Below are positions 1 through 9,315 of a stretch of DNA of 64,000 nt, one piece after another. The position numbers were made by a program, and so were the translations under genes. The notes below the pieces were generated by a model. It made no database searches, was not told the origin of the DNA, and saw only the letters and a program-made list of their open reading frames with translations. The DNA is from Bacteroidota bacterium (GTDB lineage: Bacteria > Bacteroidota > Bacteroidia > JAHEXY01). Numbering within the stretch: the first letter of the stretch is position 1; each line of letters opens with the position of its first letter. The stretch is taken from assembly GCA_023251875.1 (NCBI GenBank), contig JAHEXY010000007.1:159790-223789 (forward strand). Reading direction: 5' to 3'.

Positions 1-210
1 AAGGGATAATGAAAAAAAATAGGCTTGTACTTTTTCTATAAATATAAAATCCCTAAAGGGATTGGTAAATTTTAAATGCAAACACAACATTTCATTTATT
101 TCAAACATTAATAGGAATGAATTTTTCTCATCACTCAATATTTATTGAACACGATAGACCCAATGAATGTATTGAAGGATTATAGGTTAAACCAATTTGT
201 TTTTTATAAT
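1..210. repeat. Direct repeat copy 1 (offset 396 bp from copy 2), cut by the window start
   Basis: aagggataatgaaaaaaaataggcttg...accaatttgttttttataat is repeated nearly identically at 397-606. Confidence 0.9.
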
Positions 211-396
211 TTGAAGCTGCTTTTGCTGCTTTTGCCGCTGAACTCGAAAATCATTTTGTTTTATTCAGAACAAAAAAGAGCCTTTAGGCTCAAAATAGTT
301 ATAGAAAAAATAAGAATGCAATTTCAAACCTGCCTTTAGGTAGGCTATATTAACGATAGCTTTATTTTCAAAAGAGGTTTTAAGGTGTTATCCCTA

Positions 397-606
397 AAGG
401 GATAATGAAAAAAAATAGGCTTGTACTTTTTCTATAAATATAAAATCCCTAAAGGGATTGGTAAATTTTAAATGCAAACACAACATTTCATTTATTTCAA
501 ACATTAATAGGAATGAAATTTTCTCATCACTCAATATTTATTGAACACGATAATCCTAATGAATGTATTGCAGGATTATAGGTTAAACCAATTTGTTTTT
601 TATAAT
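397..606. repeat. Direct repeat copy 2; contains paired CCC-TAAA-GGG hairpins
   Basis: Near-identical to 1-210; TATCCCTAAAGGGATA (389-404) and AATCCCTAAAGGGATT (444-459). Confidence 0.9.
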
Positions 607-721
607 CTTTTGCTTCTCTTTTATTTTTCACTCCTTTGTGAGCAACGTATATTACATCATATAACCATATTGCCGAAGCTACTCCGGCACCAACTAAAAA
701 TACGTTTTATAAATATTTTTG

Positions 722-3664
722 TTATTTCAACTTCCATTTCTCCCAGCTATCAACATTTTCAGGGCTGAAAAGAACTTGTGGGCTTTGTTGTTTGCTATTT
801 GCTCTCACAGATTCAAGCCCCACCTTATCTTTTAAAAAAGTGCCCAAGTCTGAAAACGAAACATCTCCTTTAGTATCTTGAAATTCTTTTAAAAGAAAAT
901 AAGTAAACATGCCATGTTGTTTATCTTTCCAGGGTAATGAAGATTCTTCTCCTGAACTTGCTGTAAAAACAACAATGTTTCCATTCAAATAATCACTTTT
1001 GGGTGTTATTTTAATACTCCTTGCTGCTAATAAACCTGCCTCGCGTCCACCACCGCTAAAACAAGCGTCAAGAAAAACCGTTACTTTTTGCGAAGAAAAC
1101 TCAGTAAGTTTTTCATATAAAAAGGAAAGTTTTATTGCAGATGAAATATTGCTGCCACTTACATCAACCGGAATTAAGTAGGGCTCTTTTGTTTTTTCAT
1201 CAGGAAGTCCATGTCCGGCATAATAAACAATCACATCTGCTTTTCCATTGGTGGCTTGAATTAACTTATTTATTTTATCTATTGCTTGGTACATTTTACC
1301 TGCGGTGGCATTCAATAATAAAGTGATATTGTTTTCCGGAACGCCAAATGTTTTTATACAATATTCTTTAAAAACCATAGCATCATTACTTGCAAATTCA
1401 ACATTCATTTCGCTTGTAATGTTTTGTTGAAAGCTCGAATAATCTTCATTGCCGATAATTAAAGCAAATTTATTTTCATCATTAATACCATTAACTGGAA
1501 TGTTTTTATCTACGTCAGATGTTAATGAAATATTATCAATTGTAATTGGTTTTTCATATTGTGCATTTATAGCTATTTGTTGGGTTTTAGATAAAGTTTG
1601 TTCTAATGATACTGTAAGCGTTTTGCTTTCACCATATTTTTGATAGCTTTCAGAAATAACAACTTGTATAGGTATCTCAGTACCTGAATATCTTTTGTTG
1701 GCAAAAAATTCATAATTAATATTTCGACTTTCGTTTGGTTTTAATTTGTTGATATTAAAACTTGTTTCATTTGCAGGAAAAACATCTGTAGGATTTACAA
1801 AATTAATAGTAACATCTGAAGCATCGCCTTGTCCTTTGTTCTGCACTACTATATTTAAAGAAACGGTACTTCCCAATTTTATTTTACCTTCTTCATCAGT
1901 GGTAAATTTATAGTCGGCTAAAGCAATAGTTGGATGTTTAAATTCTTGAGTATTAAAAGAAATTTCAAAAGGGTCGGCATTAAAACCATTCCCTTCTTTT
2001 ATTTCAATTTTAAAATGTGTTTTGCCAGATTCTAATTTCATTGTTCCTGAAATAGGGATTTTTATAATTCTTTCTGCACCTGCTGCTAAATTCTCACACG
2101 ATTGTGTACTTGAATATTGAACCCCTTCAATCATTTCCAAATCGTGTATTTCAACTACAAGATTATATGCATCGCCCTTGCCTTTATTTGATAAAGTAAA
2201 TTCTATTTCTGCATTTTCATTTGCATCTAATAGTTGGTTATTATTTCCAAGGCTATCGCTAAAAGTAATAGTTGATACCATTAGGTTAGCTGGTGCTGTA
2301 GGTTTGGGAGGGGCAATGGCTCCCAGTATGTTGAATTTGTTTACATCCCATAGTTTTGTTGAGAAATCATTACTGCCACTTGCAATATATTTTCCATCAG
2401 GACTAAATGCTACAGAATTAACACCACTGGAATGCCCTGAAAAAGTACCGTCACATGTCCCAGAGGAAACATTCCATAGTTTTATTGTTTTATCATTACT
2501 AGCACTTGCGATATATTTTCCATCAGAACTAAATGCAACAGAATATACATACTCGGAATGTCCTGAAAATATATTGATGCATGTTCCTGAGGAAACTTCC
2601 AATAGTTTTATTGTGTTATCATTACTAGCACTTGCAATATATTTTCCATCAGCACTAAATGCAACAGAATTAATACAACTAGAATACCCTGAAAAAGTAC
2701 TGACACATGTTCCTGAAGAAATATTCCAAAGTTTTATTGTGTAATCACCACTACCACTTGCAATATATGTTCCATCAGGACTAAATGCTACAGAATTAAC
2801 ACCAGCGGAATGCCCTGAAAAAGTACTAACACATGTTCCCGAAGAAACATTCCAAAGTTTTATTGTTTTATCATAACTACCACTGGCAATATATTTTCCA
2901 TCAGGACTAAATGCTACAGAATTAACGCCATCAGAATGCCCAGAAAAAGTACCAACACATGTTCCTGAAGAAACATTCCATAGTTTTATTGTTTTATCAT
3001 TACTAGCACTTGCAATATATTTTCCATTAGGACTAAATGCTACAGAAAAAACAGAATAGGAATGCTCTGAAAAAGTACGGACACATTGCCCTGATGAAAC
3101 ATCCCATAGTTTCATTGTATTGTCAGCACTAGCGCTCGCAATATATTTACCATCTAGGCTAAACACTACAGAATAAACAGAACTGGAATGCCCTGAAAAA
3201 GATTTAATATAATTTTCTTCATTTTGCGGTGAATAGCTTTTGGCTACTTCACTTTCACTTTTTAAATTATTAATTGGCTTAAAAACACTCTCGGCAGATG
3301 CGTGATAATACGCGCAAGATGTCTCGTCAGATGTTTCAACTCTAATTTTAATCATGCCCTTAATGTTGGCTAATTCAGATTCTAATAAATTAATTTTTTT
3401 TTTGTAATACCTTCTTGCAAATTGCACAGTGCCTTGTTCAAATAGCCCAACCATAACGGTCACTATTTTTGTATTACTTTCATCAAATACAGTAACCCTT
3501 GCTTCGCAGCTACTATTAATGGAAGCATCGTATAAACTATATGTAACAATAATACTAGTTTCTTGTGCAACAAAATCAACATCGTATATTTTTAAAGCAG
3601 GGTCTTGTGAATAGCTGTAAAATGAAATCAATAACGAAAATAAAATAGTAAGTTTTGTTTTCAT
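722..3664 (-). CDS. Exported WD40-repeat / CARDB-like / caspase-family (C14) protein
   Basis: Signal peptide; seven 42-aa WD40 repeats; His motif YYAGHG and Cys motif DACFSG. Confidence 0.9.
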   Translation of the reverse strand: MKTKLTILFSLLISFYSYSQDPALKIYDVDFVAQETSIIVTYSLYDASINSSCEARVTVFDESNTKIVTVMVGLFEQGTVQFARRYYKKKINLLESELANIKGMIKIRVETSDETSCAYYHASAESVFKPINNLKSESEVAKSYSPQNEENYIKSFSGHSSSVYSVVFSLDGKYIASASADNTMKLWDVSSGQCVRTFSEHSYSVFSVAFSPNGKYIASASNDKTIKLWNVSSGTCVGTFSGHSDGVNSVAFSPDGKYIASGSYDKTIKLWNVSSGTCVSTFSGHSAGVNSVAFSPDGTYIASGSGDYTIKLWNISSGTCVSTFSGYSSCINSVAFSADGKYIASASNDNTIKLLEVSSGTCINIFSGHSEYVYSVAFSSDGKYIASASNDKTIKLWNVSSGTCDGTFSGHSSGVNSVAFSPDGKYIASGSNDFSTKLWDVNKFNILGAIAPPKPTAPANLMVSTITFSDSLGNNNQLLDANENAEIEFTLSNKGKGDAYNLVVEIHDLEMIEGVQYSSTQSCENLAAGAERIIKIPISGTMKLESGKTHFKIEIKEGNGFNADPFEISFNTQEFKHPTIALADYKFTTDEEGKIKLGSTVSLNIVVQNKGQGDASDVTINFVNPTDVFPANETSFNINKLKPNESRNINYEFFANKRYSGTEIPIQVVISESYQKYGESKTLTVSLEQTLSKTQQIAINAQYEKPITIDNISLTSDVDKNIPVNGINDENKFALIIGNEDYSSFQQNITSEMNVEFASNDAMVFKEYCIKTFGVPENNITLLLNATAGKMYQAIDKINKLIQATNGKADVIVYYAGHGLPDEKTKEPYLIPVDVSGSNISSAIKLSFLYEKLTEFSSQKVTVFLDACFSGGGREAGLLAARSIKITPKSDYLNGNIVVFTASSGEESSLPWKDKQHGMFTYFLLKEFQDTKGDVSFSDLGTFLKDKVGLESVRANSKQQSPQVLFSPENVDSWEKWKLK
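2320..3205 (-). repeat. Seven tandem 126-bp WD40-coding units
   Basis: Repeated SGHSxxVxSVAFSPDGKYIASxSxDxTIKLWNVSSGTCVxTF units. Confidence 0.9.
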
Positions 3665-3774
3665 TTGTAAGATTGTTTGTTTTGTTTCTCAAAGAAAAGA
3701 TTGATTGTTTTCATAGTTTTTATTGTTTATTTATAGTTCATAATAATTTTAATCTTCGGAGTAACTCATATAGA

Positions 3775-4554
3775 TTATTCAAATAATTCTAAGTAGACTT
3801 TCTTTATGCCATCAATATTTTCATAGTTAATTCTATCGTTTCGTGATTTATTCTTTTTTCGGAATTCTTCTACACTATAATCATAATTTCTTATTTGATA
3901 ATTATCTATGCAACTATATTTTAAAGTTAGCTCAAGAAATCTAAATAGATCTAAAAGAATTAGAGAGAAATATAACTTAGAATTAATCAATGGATTGTTT
4001 TCAGCAATCGGCAAATTTGATAGCAGCAAATAATTCCCATCTTTGTCGGTAACTTGAAATTGTAATTCACTCTTAAAGCCACCAAAAACTTTAAAGCTCC
4101 CTTTGTTATTTAGTACACAGTCTAATATAAGATTTACAGTTTGGTACCATATAGGTGATAAAGATTGTTTATCCTCTTTGCTTAGCTTGTATTTTTTTTC
4201 AAGATATTTTGTAATTTCCTCTATGTCTTTTATGTTGTTATTCGTGTGCTTGTTGAAGAACCATACCCCGACATTGACTAAAGAATAAATTTTTGTCAGA
4301 ATAGTTTCATGAATCGAACGAATTACAAGTCCATCAATTGAATAATATTTCTCATCTCCTTTTTCAATACCATCCATGAAAATAATAGTGTTAATCAATA
4401 AATCTATATTACTGTTCATTTTCATTAGCATATATTCATCTTCTGAGGATAACACATTGTTCGTGATTTCCATTACAATATCATAATCCCGTGAAATAGA
4501 TTTCAAGCCAAGTTCATTGAAATAATAATTGTAAACATCTTTAACTTTTTTCAT
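3775..4554 (-). CDS. Hypothetical protein, probably all-helical
   Basis: 259-aa ORF codirectional with and between the two caspase genes. Confidence 0.7.
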   Translation of the reverse strand: MKKVKDVYNYYFNELGLKSISRDYDIVMEITNNVLSSEDEYMLMKMNSNIDLLINTIIFMDGIEKGDEKYYSIDGLVIRSIHETILTKIYSLVNVGVWFFNKHTNNNIKDIEEITKYLEKKYKLSKEDKQSLSPIWYQTVNLILDCVLNNKGSFKVFGGFKSELQFQVTDKDGNYLLLSNLPIAENNPLINSKLYFSLILLDLFRFLELTLKYSCIDNYQIRNYDYSVEEFRKKNKSRNDRINYENIDGIKKVYLELFE

Positions 4555-4622
4555 CTGTTTTGTGATTAATGGTTATTTTTAAATTATTACTCCCATATAC
4601 TCTACTTTTCATTTTGTAACCA

Positions 4623-6305
4623 CTACCTATATTCAACAAACACATTATCACCCCCGCTTCCTTGTATTGTTGGTGTTTGGTCTACTCCTTGAATACTGCG
4701 TGCGTAATATGGAACTCCTTCTGTTTTGTCAGAAACATATTTAAAAATTTCATTGTAGGTTAATTTGCCATCATGGTTCTCATCGCTCTTATCTTTATCC
4801 TGCATTGATTTTAGAAAAAAGTAGGTGAACATACCATGTTGTTTATCGTTGTACCAAGAAGAAACTTGTGAGCCGGTGCTAGAAGCTAGCACAATACAAT
4901 TATCGGCAACTGCAATAGGATTTGAAACCGTTATAATAATTGGACTAATATTCTTAAAAATTTCTGCTCCTGAAAAGCAAGCATCTGTTACCACAGAAAT
5001 ACTTTTAGCATGAAGCTTGGCAATATTATTATAAAACAAATCCAAAGAATAGCCTCCCTGCTCAACATATTGAGGATCGCAATCAACAGGAACAAAATAA
5101 CCTTTGTTGTCTTTTAATCCGGGAGCACCATGACCGGCATAGTAAATAAATACATCTGAAATGCCTTGCTTAATGTTGTTGTATAATTTTCCTTCCGGAT
5201 TTTCTTTTGTTCCAAAATAAGTTTCAAAATTACTTTTGGTTGCATTTTCTAAGTAAAAAATATTTCCTTCGCTATAGCCCAACACATTTATTAAATATTG
5301 CTTAATTGATTTAGCATCATTTATTGCAAAAGAAACTTTTTTAGTGGATTGGTAATCTGAATTACCAATAACAACTGCAAAAGCATTGGGATTTTGATTG
5401 GTGGTTTTAATAGCACTCATATCCAAATCCTGAACTTGTGGTTTTGCAGCACTTGCTGTTTGGGTATTTGTGCTTATAGTTGGCAAGCTAATATTTAAAT
5501 CTTCGAGACTAAAAGAGATAGGTGTTTGGCTTGAGGGGTTGTAATTAGATTGATCAGAGATATTCCATTTGTAATAGAAAAAATTATCTGATGGCAATGC
5601 ATCCCCTTTTGGAATAGTTTTTAAATCTTTTATTTTAAATTTACCGGTAAGTTCACCATATCCTGAATTGTAAGGGCATGTACCATAAACCTCACTATTT
5701 TTTTCTTGTGTTACAACAAAAGATTCTGGATAAGTATTAATAGAACAACTTTTTCCTGTAACATCACCATCGCAGCCAGTAAAGAAAATTAGTACAGCAT
5801 CTGTCAATGTCCATTTGTCATTAATAATTGTAAATTTATTTGGGATAATTGTAACGCTATACTTACAAGGCTCATTGCCAAATTCTCCCTTTTCATTAAG
5901 TTTTTTAGAAAGGTCAGCAGCTATTTTTCTTGAAACTTTTACTAATATCGTATCCCCTTTTATAAATTTGTCAAGAACGCCAAAGCTACCAGATGATTTA
6001 GAATATAGATCAATTAAAAACGTTTCATTTTCCGCATCATAAGCACCGAGTTTTCCCCACAACCTTTCGGGATACTCATTAGGTTTTAATGATAAGACTA
6101 CTTTATTTGTTATAGATTTTAATGTTTCATCCGCTTCATTTTTTATTCTGGTTTCGTATTCTGCATTGGTTTCAAATTCAGATTTTTCAAGCCACTTATT
6201 AAATTCAGTAGCAATCTTATCTTTAATTTCTTTAGTTGCACTATCTTGGGCGAGAGCGCATGCCGTATGAAAAGAAAGTAATAAAATGATTATGTTTATT
6301 TTCAT
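4623..6305 (-). CDS. Exported caspase-family protein with C-terminal EF-hand loop
   Basis: Signal peptide; VVIGNSDY; YYAGHGAPG and TDACFSG motifs; DENHDGKLTYNE. Confidence 0.9.
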   Translation of the reverse strand: MKINIIILLLSFHTACALAQDSATKEIKDKIATEFNKWLEKSEFETNAEYETRIKNEADETLKSITNKVVLSLKPNEYPERLWGKLGAYDAENETFLIDLYSKSSGSFGVLDKFIKGDTILVKVSRKIAADLSKKLNEKGEFGNEPCKYSVTIIPNKFTIINDKWTLTDAVLIFFTGCDGDVTGKSCSINTYPESFVVTQEKNSEVYGTCPYNSGYGELTGKFKIKDLKTIPKGDALPSDNFFYYKWNISDQSNYNPSSQTPISFSLEDLNISLPTISTNTQTASAAKPQVQDLDMSAIKTTNQNPNAFAVVIGNSDYQSTKKVSFAINDAKSIKQYLINVLGYSEGNIFYLENATKSNFETYFGTKENPEGKLYNNIKQGISDVFIYYAGHGAPGLKDNKGYFVPVDCDPQYVEQGGYSLDLFYNNIAKLHAKSISVVTDACFSGAEIFKNISPIIITVSNPIAVADNCIVLASSTGSQVSSWYNDKQHGMFTYFFLKSMQDKDKSDENHDGKLTYNEIFKYVSDKTEGVPYYARSIQGVDQTPTIQGSGGDNVFVEYR

Positions 6306-6316
6306 TTCACAAGAAA

Positions 6317-6544
6317 TTATATTTGAATAATCTTTATTATCCCGCTCTGTAGTTGTTTAATACGCAACAATTTCCTTCTGTCTTTTTCTGTAATAGAAAT
6401 AGAATTAGGGGTTCTCAAATTTGCCCTAATAGATTTTATGAGTATTTGAATTTGAGCATTTATCACTCTTGATTGACCTTGTAAATCAAGCTCCTCAAAA
6501 GTTTGTTCTAATTCGCCATGTGTTCCTTTTTTCTTAGTTTTCAT
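6317..6544 (-). CDS. Small hypothetical protein
   Basis: 75-aa ORF 11 bp upstream of the caspase gene, codirectional. Confidence 0.55.
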   Translation of the reverse strand: MKTKKKGTHGELEQTFEELDLQGQSRVINAQIQILIKSIRANLRTPNSISITEKDRRKLLRIKQLQSGIIKIIQI

Positions 6545-6584
6545 TGTGTGTTATTTTTGAATTATTTAACATCGGCAATTTATT

Positions 6585-7586
6585 TTACAATAAAAGTGAT
6601 TTAATTATCTCGACTACATTCTTTGCAAAAGCTTCTCCACTTTCATCATCAGTAAGATTATACTTATCCATTTTTATGTAAGTCCACTCACACTCATTAT
6701 CTTGAAATATTTCTTTTTCTTTCTGCAAATCTTCCATTCTTTTACAATCTATATTTTTTGATATAATTGCAACACTTAAAAGAAATTCCTGGTGCTTTGG
6801 CACTAAATTTAAATTCAAACCATAGAATATTTCTTGTTTCCCTTTATAATTCAAACACTTCCCTTTCTCATTTTCATTTCCTTCGTCAAAACACCAATTT
6901 CCATGGGAAAAATCTTTGCTTTCTTTGTTTAGTTCTTCAACAATTATTTTATCAGCCTTGTCGATTACTTGCTTTAACTTAATAAAGAAGTTGTTTGCCG
7001 TTTTTAAATCTTTTGCGTTATACATAATGACTATCTCCTCCGGTTTAAATTTTATTGATATGCTTTTTGACAATAATTTGTTTTCTAAAAAGCGAAAACA
7101 ATCTCTAAAGACAAGGTTGCTCTCAGCAATTTCATGTTTTGATACATTGATTAAAAAGTCATCCCAAAATATTTTTTTGCAAAATCCATTGCCTTTACAA
7201 ACAGTATCAATTTCAGCCAAATGCTTATACCCTTTTGGAATAAGGTAAATCATTTGATAATGTTTTTTGTTTGATGATTTTAATGTATTGGGATAAGAAT
7301 AAATTTGATTGGCCTGTAATTGGGTATCTCTTCCTATTTTATTCTCAATGTATATTAAGGCATCTTTATTTTCAAGGCAGATGTCTGGCTTTCCGTTTTC
7401 TTTTAAATCAACCTGTGAACTTATATCATCAAATTTAATATCCTTCACTATTTCTTGAGGAATACCTAAATGGATTAAAAAAATGTCTCTGACATATTTT
7501 TCCCGCATCAGATTACACAATAGCTCACTGATGCTATCTTCATTCTCCTTAGTAGCCCTATATAAAATACTATCTTTTCTTTCCAT
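6585..7586 (-). CDS. PD-(D/E)XK nuclease superfamily protein (PDDEXK_4-like)
   Basis: GKPDICLENKDALIYIENKIGRDTQLQANQIYSY, with PD...ExK motif. Confidence 0.8.
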   Translation of the reverse strand: MERKDSILYRATKENEDSISELLCNLMREKYVRDIFLIHLGIPQEIVKDIKFDDISSQVDLKENGKPDICLENKDALIYIENKIGRDTQLQANQIYSYPNTLKSSNKKHYQMIYLIPKGYKHLAEIDTVCKGNGFCKKIFWDDFLINVSKHEIAESNLVFRDCFRFLENKLLSKSISIKFKPEEIVIMYNAKDLKTANNFFIKLKQVIDKADKIIVEELNKESKDFSHGNWCFDEGNENEKGKCLNYKGKQEIFYGLNLNLVPKHQEFLLSVAIISKNIDCKRMEDLQKEKEIFQDNECEWTYIKMDKYNLTDDESGEAFAKNVVEIIKSLLL

Positions 7587-7588
7587 TT

Positions 7589-8422
7589 TTATTTTTGAAT
7601 TGTTAATGTTAAATACTCTACTTTTCGTTGATCGGGCATTATGGAATAAATCCAGCTAAAAATATTTTCATGTGTTGTAACTTGGTCTTTATCCATTTTT
7701 ATAAACGGTATAGCTGTTTTTGTAAAAACAAAAATCAAACGGTTTGTTTCTTGTTGCTTCATATCAGTATGTAGGGTATAATCAATTTTTGCAAGTGGGA
7801 AATTGTACATGTCTAATGCTTTTACCATTATTTGTTTTTCGTAAGTATTGGGATATAGCATAAAAGCATCTTTATCTGTAATATTAAATATGGTTAAGTA
7901 AGCGTTTTGCGTAGCTCGTAATGAAAAATTTAATTTGTCATCATTATTGTATACGCTTTTTATACCTTCAATATTTGCATCAAAACTTATATCCGGTTTC
8001 GAATCATATTTTATTACAGAGGCATCAATTGTTATTTCGCTCACAATTTCAAATTCGCTCTTGCAATAGATTCTTTCACTTTTTATTTCGTACGATTGAA
8101 CCGAACCTTGAATTTCTGATTGAATATCGGAGCTAAAAAACTGCGAATAATCATTTTTTTCTTGGCTCGTAAACAACAACTGATACGATTTTATTTGTTC
8201 TCCTATTCCTGCCGCCTTCAATGCATTTGTTTTGGCATCATTTAATGCTTGCGCATGCGCTTGATTAGGGCTCACGTCACCTGCTATGTAAGCCGCGCCT
8301 GTAACATCCTTAACCTGTGTTGTTTTTTGAGCCAATAAATTACCTGCGGTAAACAGAAATAAAAAACAGAAAAACCAATTATTGCTCTTTCGACATTTTA
8401 TCCATTTCGCTGTTAAAAACAT
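7589..8422 (-). CDS. DUF4384-like / LPP20-like exported protein
   Basis: ORF 7589-8443, start uncertain (MFLTAKWIK... at 8422); signal peptide; C-terminal ...FSLRATQNAYLTIFNITDKDAFMLYPN... typical of DUF4384. Confidence 0.7.
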   Translation of the reverse strand: MFLTAKWIKCRKSNNWFFCFLFLFTAGNLLAQKTTQVKDVTGAAYIAGDVSPNQAHAQALNDAKTNALKAAGIGEQIKSYQLLFTSQEKNDYSQFFSSDIQSEIQGSVQSYEIKSERIYCKSEFEIVSEITIDASVIKYDSKPDISFDANIEGIKSVYNNDDKLNFSLRATQNAYLTIFNITDKDAFMLYPNTYEKQIMVKALDMYNFPLAKIDYTLHTDMKQQETNRLIFVFTKTAIPFIKMDKDQVTTHENIFSWIYSIMPDQRKVEYLTLTIQK

Positions 8423-8948
8423 CTTCAAATTTCTTTTTATCATAGTCTAACTGTAATTTTTCGTTTTTTGAAATTTTATCACTTACGCCATCCAATATAG
8501 ATTGCTTCGAAACTTCAATGGCTGTCCAATAAGAATAGCCGCCATCCTGTTCCTTAAAAATTTTCTCATCAATAATTCTAACATCCGTAAGAGTTTGATC
8601 AACTACTTCTCTTGATAATTCCTCAAACTTATTTTCAAATTCTTGTTTGTCACCAACCGTTCGCTGATTTGTATATTGATCAGTAACTTTTTTAACCATC
8701 GCTTTTATATTGCCTGCTAATTCTGCTTTTGCATTTTGCAAAGCAATTTTTTTAGATGTAGCCAAATCAGGACTTTTCCCCATTTGTTTGGCTCTGAAAA
8801 AATCTTTATCCGATTTATATTTACTTTCAGAAAAAGGGACAGTTATTTCCTGCGCTCCAGTTGTTTTTGCAAGTGGTTTGGTATTTTTACATCCACTAAA
8901 AGCAATTGCGGCAATAAAGCCAATGAAAATAATTTGTTTAGGGTGCAT
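8379..8948 (-). CDS. LPP20-like lipoprotein
   Basis: Lipobox-like GFIAAIAFSGC; A-rich helical LPP20-type core (KKIALQNAKAELAGNIKAMV). Confidence 0.7.
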   Translation of the reverse strand: MHPKQIIFIGFIAAIAFSGCKNTKPLAKTTGAQEITVPFSESKYKSDKDFFRAKQMGKSPDLATSKKIALQNAKAELAGNIKAMVKKVTDQYTNQRTVGDKQEFENKFEELSREVVDQTLTDVRIIDEKIFKEQDGGYSYWTAIEVSKQSILDGVSDKISKNEKLQLDYDKKKFEDVFNSEMDKMSKEQ

Positions 8949-8998
8949 AGTGATTTATTTTAATTGTTTGTTAATGTTCATCGTTCATTACTAAATTT

Positions 8999-9199
8999 TT
9001 AATTCGAATTATACGCATCATAAACATTCCAAGCCCAAATAGAGAAGGGAACAATGATGGTCCAGAAAAGGAGAAAGGAAACAATGCCTCCTATAATCCA
9101 AATACATATCGCTTTTATAACATGGCCTTTTATTAATTGGCCAAATCCCGGTAAAAAGAAAGAAAGTAATGCCGGTAATCCGTGTGTTTTCTTTTCCAT
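8999..9199 (-). CDS. TM2-like small membrane protein
   Basis: MEKKTHGLPALLSFFLPGFGQLIKG...WAWNVYDAYNSN; start reassigned from the 9262 ORF start by paralogy with 9316-9666. Confidence 0.7.
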   Translation of the reverse strand: MEKKTHGLPALLSFFLPGFGQLIKGHVIKAICIWIIGGIVSFLLFWTIIVPFSIWAWNVYDAYNSN

Positions 9200-9315
9200 A
9201 TTGCTTGGGTATTGTGTTTGATTAAAAATGCCCTCTTTATTATATGCCTGGTCGGTTATCATAATAATATAGGTTTACAAGTTTCGATTCATAAAATTTG
9301 AAAATGAGACGCATT

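Noticed and set aside
145-768. 64- and 75-aa ORFs (MNTI...DYRLNQFVFYNL)
   Set aside because: Products of the non-coding direct repeat; they diverge outside it and the second runs into the caspase gene 3' end.
2178-2744. 188-aa plus-strand ORF
   Set aside because: Antisense shadow of the WD40 repeats; repetitive translation with no domain signal.
2320-3205. Regular 126-bp periodicity resembling a CRISPR-like array
   Set aside because: It is an in-frame 42-aa WD40 repeat; no short conserved repeat with unique spacers.
722-6305. Assignment of the caspases to CBASS or type III CRISPR effectors
   Set aside because: No cyclase, sensor, Cas or gasdermin gene is visible nearby, and both proteins have signal peptides.
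8710-8994. 94-aa plus-strand ORF
   Set aside because: Antisense to the LPP20-like lipoprotein gene.
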